Shown here: positions 5,735 to 8,135 of the stretch, piece by piece
How positions within the stretch are numbered: the stretch's first letter is position 1
Layout of the letters: each line of letters opens with the position of its first letter
Origin: Pseudomonadota bacterium
Lineage (GTDB): Bacteria > Pseudomonadota > Alphaproteobacteria > Rhizobiales > Xanthobacteraceae
Direction: 5' to 3'
Assembly (NCBI GenBank): GCA_021823875.1
Contig: JAKAMD010000153.1
Coordinates: 1-8,135, forward strand
DNA: 8,135 bases
Notes under the pieces: generated by a model
What the model saw: only the letters and a program-made list of their open reading frames with translations
Told to the model about the DNA's origin: nothing
Database searches by the model: none
Program-made: the position numbers and the translations under genes

Positions 5735-6055
5735 ATGGCGGAGCCGCCAAGCGACGTTAAACGCGTGCTGCAGATCAGGATGCGGGCCCTGGGCGATCCC
5801 GCCCAGGTTATCACGCTGATCCGCAGCGCGGCCCCGTTCTACCGCACTATCGGCGGCACCGGCTTCCGCGTGCTGCAGAATGTCGACGAGCCGGCGCAGC
5901 TTGTGATCGAGATCGAATATGAGGCCGCCGCCGCGCTGGAGCTCAGCCGCCATAAGCTCGCCAGCGACCCCATGGTGCGCACCTTTTTGCAGGGCTGGCG
6001 CACCATTCTGGCCGGCAGCGCCGATATGGAGGTCTATCAGGACGTGACCGGGTAG
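5735..6055 (+). CDS. small protein of unknown function, possibly a dimeric alpha/beta-barrel (ABM-like) fold
   Basis: This is a 106-residue soluble protein with no signal peptide, membrane helix or metal motif. The start is firm: ATG 5735 with AGGAGG at 5724-5729, 5 nt away. The pattern is an N-terminal strand (RVLQIRMRAL), a helix (DPAQVITLIRSAAPFY), two strands (GFRVLQNV, AQLVIEIEYE), then helices to about residue 92 and a final strand (DMEVYQD). This order resembles one beta-alpha-beta-beta-alpha-beta unit of the dimeric ferredoxin-like barrel proteins (antibiotic-biosynthesis-monooxygenase-like). That is a fold guess from pattern only. The 63-bp gap after the PAP2 gene has no obvious terminator, so they might be co-transcribed. 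No function is claimed. Confidence 0.75.
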   Translation: MAEPPSDVKRVLQIRMRALGDPAQVITLIRSAAPFYRTIGGTGFRVLQNVDEPAQLVIEIEYEAAAALELSRHKLASDPMVRTFLQGWRTILAGSADMEVYQDVTG

Positions 6056-6182
6056 GGCCGCGTCGGCGCGGTGAGGGGCAGGCTTTCCGCCCCGCCTCTT
6101 GACCCCGGCCGCCAACCTGAGTTCAACAAGGCCCGCAAAAGGCCGCGGCGCCAAGCCCCTGGCCGTACCGGAAAGAGCGGCC

Positions 6183-7421
6183 ATGTCCGACAAGAAACAC
6201 CCCAAGAAAGTCGTGCTCGCCTATTCGGGCGGCCTGGATACCTCCATCATCCTGAAGTGGCTGCAGACCACCTATGGCTGCGAGGTGGTCACCTTCACCG
6301 CCGATCTCGGCCAGGGCGAGGAGCTGGAACCGGCGCGCCAGAAGGCCCTGCTCTTGGGCATCAAGCCGGAAAACATCTTCATCGAGGACCTGCGCGAGGA
6401 GTTCGTCCGCGACTACGTGTTCCCGATGTTCCGCGCCAATGCGGTCTATGAGGGGCAGTACCTGCTCGGCACCTCGATCGCGCGGCCGCTGATCGCCAAG
6501 AAGCAGATCGAGATTGCCGAGAGGGTCGGCGCCGACGCGGTTTGTCACGGCGCCACCGGCAAAGGCAACGACCAGGTCCGCTTCGAGCTCACCTATTACG
6601 CGCTCAAGCCGGACGTCACGGTGATCGCGCCCTGGCGCGAATGGGATCTCACCTCGCGCACCCGGCTGATCGAATTCGCCGAACAGCACCAGATTCCGAT
6701 CGCCAAGGATAAGCGCGGCGAGGCGCCGTTCTCGGTCGACGCCAACCTCTTGCACTCCTCGTCGGAAGGCAAAGTGCTGGAAGACCCGAACCAGGAAGTG
6801 CCCGACTACGTCTATTCGCGCACCGTCGGTCCGGAGGAAGCGCCCGACAAGGCGACCTACATCACCGTCGACTTCGAGCGCGGCGATGCCGCGGCCATCG
6901 ACGGCAAGACAATGTCGCCGGCCACACTGCTCAAGACGCTCAACGAACTCGGCAAGGCCAACGGTATCGGCCGCCTCGACCTGGTCGAAAATCGCTTCGT
7001 CGGCATGAAGTCGCGCGGCATGTACGAGACGCCGGGCGGCACCATCCTGCTCGCCGCCCATCGCGGCATCGAGTCGATCACGCTCGACCGCGGCGCCGGC
7101 CATCTCAAGGATGAGCTGATGCCGAAATATGCGGAACTCGTCTATTACGGCTTCTGGTTCACGCCCGAGCGCGAAATGCTGCAGGCGGCGATCGACAAGT
7201 CCCAGGAGCTGGTGACCGGCCGCGTGCGGCTCAAGCTCTACAAGGGCAACGTCATCACGGTCGGACGCGAGAGCCCCTATTCGCTCTACGACAAGGAACT
7301 GGTTACCTTCGAAGAGGGAGCGGTCGCCTACGACCACCGCGACGCCGAGGGCTTCATCAAGCTCAATGCGCTGCGTCTGCGCACGCTCGGCCAGCGCAAG
7401 CGGAAAATGAAACTGCCTTGA
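6183..7421 (+). CDS. argG: argininosuccinate synthase
   Basis: This 412-residue cytoplasmic enzyme joins citrulline and aspartate using ATP to give argininosuccinate, the penultimate step of arginine synthesis. The N-terminal ATP-pyrophosphatase loop is Y14-S-G-G-L-D-T-S21. The second family signature is G123-A-T-G-K-G-N-D-Q-V-R-F134, which contacts citrulline and aspartate. The length is as expected for the shorter bacterial type (about 400 residues). The start is ATG 6183, with GGAAAGAG at 6170-6177. An in-frame TTG at 6099 would add 28 low-complexity residues before the conserved KKVVLAYSGG strand and is not preferred. The 127-bp upstream gap holds no clear promoter or leader peptide. It is a housekeeping gene with no visible link to its neighbours and serves as a chromosomal anchor for the window. 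Confidence 0.98.
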   Translation: MSDKKHPKKVVLAYSGGLDTSIILKWLQTTYGCEVVTFTADLGQGEELEPARQKALLLGIKPENIFIEDLREEFVRDYVFPMFRANAVYEGQYLLGTSIARPLIAKKQIEIAERVGADAVCHGATGKGNDQVRFELTYYALKPDVTVIAPWREWDLTSRTRLIEFAEQHQIPIAKDKRGEAPFSVDANLLHSSSEGKVLEDPNQEVPDYVYSRTVGPEEAPDKATYITVDFERGDAAAIDGKTMSPATLLKTLNELGKANGIGRLDLVENRFVGMKSRGMYETPGGTILLAAHRGIESITLDRGAGHLKDELMPKYAELVYYGFWFTPEREMLQAAIDKSQELVTGRVRLKLYKGNVITVGRESPYSLYDKELVTFEEGAVAYDHRDAEGFIKLNALRLRTLGQRKRKMKLP

Positions 7422-7473
7422 TTCTCCGGTCTGGGGGCGACAGCGGGGCGCTCGACTAAATGGAGACAAGCCC

Positions 7474-7881
7474 ATGGTCAGAAACCTAGCGGCGATCGGC
7501 CTGCTGTCGGCGCTGGCGCTTGCCGCCTGCTCGACAACGCCGGAAAAACCGGTCGATCCCAATCTGTTCCCGACCAACTACAAGAAAGAAATTCTCAGCA
7601 CCATGAGCAAAATGCTGAGCGATCCGACCAATGTGCGCGACGCCTATATCAGCGCGCCGGTGTTGACTCCAGTTGGCAAGGAACAGCGCTATACCGTCTG
7701 CGTGCGCTCGAATGCGCGTGACGCCGAACACCAGTACATGGGCATCCATGACCGCGTCGCCTATTTCTACGGCGGTGAACTCAACCAGCTCATCGATGCC
7801 AAGCCGGAGCAATGCGCCAACGCCGCCTACCAGCCGTTTCCCGAGCTGGAGCATCTCTGCATGGCCAAGGAGTGCAAGTAG
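7474..7881 (+). CDS. small four-cysteine lipoprotein of unknown function
   Basis: The product is 135 residues. Its N-terminus is a lipoprotein signal: MVRN, a hydrophobic stretch and the lipobox L16-A-A-C19, followed by S-T-T-P. The mature form should be lipidated at Cys19 and anchored in the envelope. The mature domain has a helix-rich start (KKEILSTMSKMLSDP), a strand region (QRYTVCVRSN, RVAYFYGGEL) and exactly four further cysteines (76, 114, 129, 134), which could make two disulfides in the periplasm. I do not recognise a named family. The ATG at 7474 is supported by GGAGA at 7462-7466. The gene follows argG after 52 bp with no visible terminator, so read-through from argG is possible. 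A repeat element starts 5 bp after the stop codon. Confidence 0.87.
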   Translation: MVRNLAAIGLLSALALAACSTTPEKPVDPNLFPTNYKKEILSTMSKMLSDPTNVRDAYISAPVLTPVGKEQRYTVCVRSNARDAEHQYMGIHDRVAYFYGGELNQLIDAKPEQCANAAYQPFPELEHLCMAKECK

Positions 7882-7886
7882 TTCTG

Positions 7887-7991
7887 GTCATTCCGGGGCA
7901 CGCGCGGAGCGCGTGAACCCGGAATCCAGACATGAACGCAGTGCTTGCACCTGGATTCCGGGCTCGCCGCTTTGCGGCGCCCCGGAATGAC
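7887..7991. repeat. 105-bp nested palindromic repeat (GTCATTCCGGGGC type) with cloverleaf symmetry
   Basis: The outer arms, GTCATTCCGGGGC at 7887-7899 and GCCCCGGAATGAC at 7979-7991, pair perfectly over 13 bp. The inner arms, CCCGGAATCCAG at 7918-7929 and CTGGATTCCGGG at 7951-7962, pair perfectly over 12 bp. Two side hairpins sit between them: CACGCGC/GCGCGTG around GGA (7899-7915) and CGCCGC/GCGGCG around TTT (7965-7979). The outer bases 7899 and 7979 can pair in either the stem or a side arm. I recall this type as abundant between genes in Bradyrhizobium/Rhodopseudomonas-like genomes. It separates two convergent genes and could end transcription from both sides. Confidence 0.85.
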
Positions 7992-7999
7992 GACGTTGA

Positions 8000-8135
8000 T
8001 TACTCTTGGCTCGGCAGAAAGACGTCCGACCATTTCAGCATGGCGTTGAAGCTGATGCTGATGCGTGGCGTCTCGCTCAGATTGGGATGCACGAAATGCG
8101 TCAGGAACGCCGGCCATAAGAGAATCTGACCCGGC
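8000..8135 (-). CDS. 2-oxoglutarate/Fe(II)-dependent oxygenase-like protein, C-terminal end only (partial)
   Basis: The gene enters from the right edge on the minus strand and ends at the TAA on 8000-8002. The visible 44 residues begin P-G-Q-I-L-L-W-P and contain F-L-T-H-F-V-H-P-N, then R-I-S-I-S-F-N and the tail SDVFLPSQE. In the putative 2OG-Fe(II) oxygenase group with the ending 'PGDLILFPSWL.H.V.PN...RISISFN', the His of the '(W/F)LxHxVxPN' stretch is the last iron ligand and the Arg of RISISFN binds 2-oxoglutarate. Both are present here. The HxD pair would be outside the window. The substrate is unknown. The family call rests on this short tail and is from recall. Confidence 0.75.
   Translation of the reverse strand, partial: PGQILLWPAFLTHFVHPNLSETPRISISFNAMLKWSDVFLPSQE

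Noticed and set aside
6099..6127. TTGACC ... TTCAAC as an argG promoter
   Set aside because: The spacing of 17 is right, but the -10 is poor and such matches are common by chance.
6099..6182. Upstream TTG start for argG adding 28 residues
   Set aside because: The added part is not like any ArgG N-terminus, and ATG 6183 has its own ribosome site just before the conserved strand.
5435..6205. 256-codon minus-strand frame opposite the PAP2 end and the small protein
   Set aside because: Antisense shadow. The + strand genes have good ribosome sites and motifs.
6123..7577. 484-codon open frame on the minus strand opposite argG
   Set aside because: It is a shadow of the GC-rich codon bias of argG. 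It is rich in Arg/Asp/Gly/His, matches no family I know, and argG is certain.
7827..8117. 96-codon minus-strand frame covering the repeat and oxygenase tail
   Set aside because: It is out of frame with the recognisable oxygenase ending and is mostly repeat sequence.
1..8135. CRISPR array, tRNA/rRNA, transposase, phage or toxin-antitoxin genes
   Set aside because: I looked on both strands. There are no regularly spaced direct repeats, no tRNA cloverleaf with CCA-type end and no such protein motifs. The only palindromes are the intergenic elements listed.

Overview
The window is a stretch of G+C-rich chromosome with short gaps, GC-rich third codon positions and long antisense shadow frames. 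Gene content and three kinds of palindromic intergenic repeat point to an alphaproteobacterium of the Hyphomicrobiales, most likely near Bradyrhizobium/Rhodopseudomonas/Xanthobacteraceae. The taxon is inferred from recalled repeat and protein families, not from a search.

Left part (1-4065): the end of one ABC-transporter permease, a second complete NitT/TauT-type permease, and an alpha/beta hydrolase resembling the C-C-cleaving 2,6-dihydroxypseudooxynicotine hydrolase group all run on the + strand with tiny gaps. After a 191-bp gap holding a palindromic repeat come a lyase of the fumarase/aspartase superfamily (3-carboxymuconate cycloisomerase/adenylosuccinate lyase branch) and, 3 bp later, a four-helix membrane protein. 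Together these look like an uptake-plus-catabolism cassette for a small organic, perhaps N-heterocyclic or aromatic, compound. The substrate is unknown.

Middle (4062-6055): a minus-strand DsbA-fold protein of the 2-hydroxychromene-2-carboxylate isomerase (kappa-GST) family overlaps the membrane-protein stop codon by 4 bp. Next come a + strand PAP2-type membrane phosphatase with a variant second motif, and a 106-residue protein of unknown function.

Right part (6056-8135): argG (argininosuccinate synthase, the housekeeping anchor), a small four-cysteine lipoprotein, a 105-bp cloverleaf-like palindromic repeat, and the C-terminal end of a minus-strand 2-oxoglutarate/Fe(II) oxygenase-like protein cut by the window edge.

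I see no tRNA, rRNA, CRISPR array, transposase or phage gene. Nothing here is clearly a new defence or mobile system. The most interesting items are the catabolic cassette with its unusual lyase active site, the variant PAP2 motif and the structured repeats.
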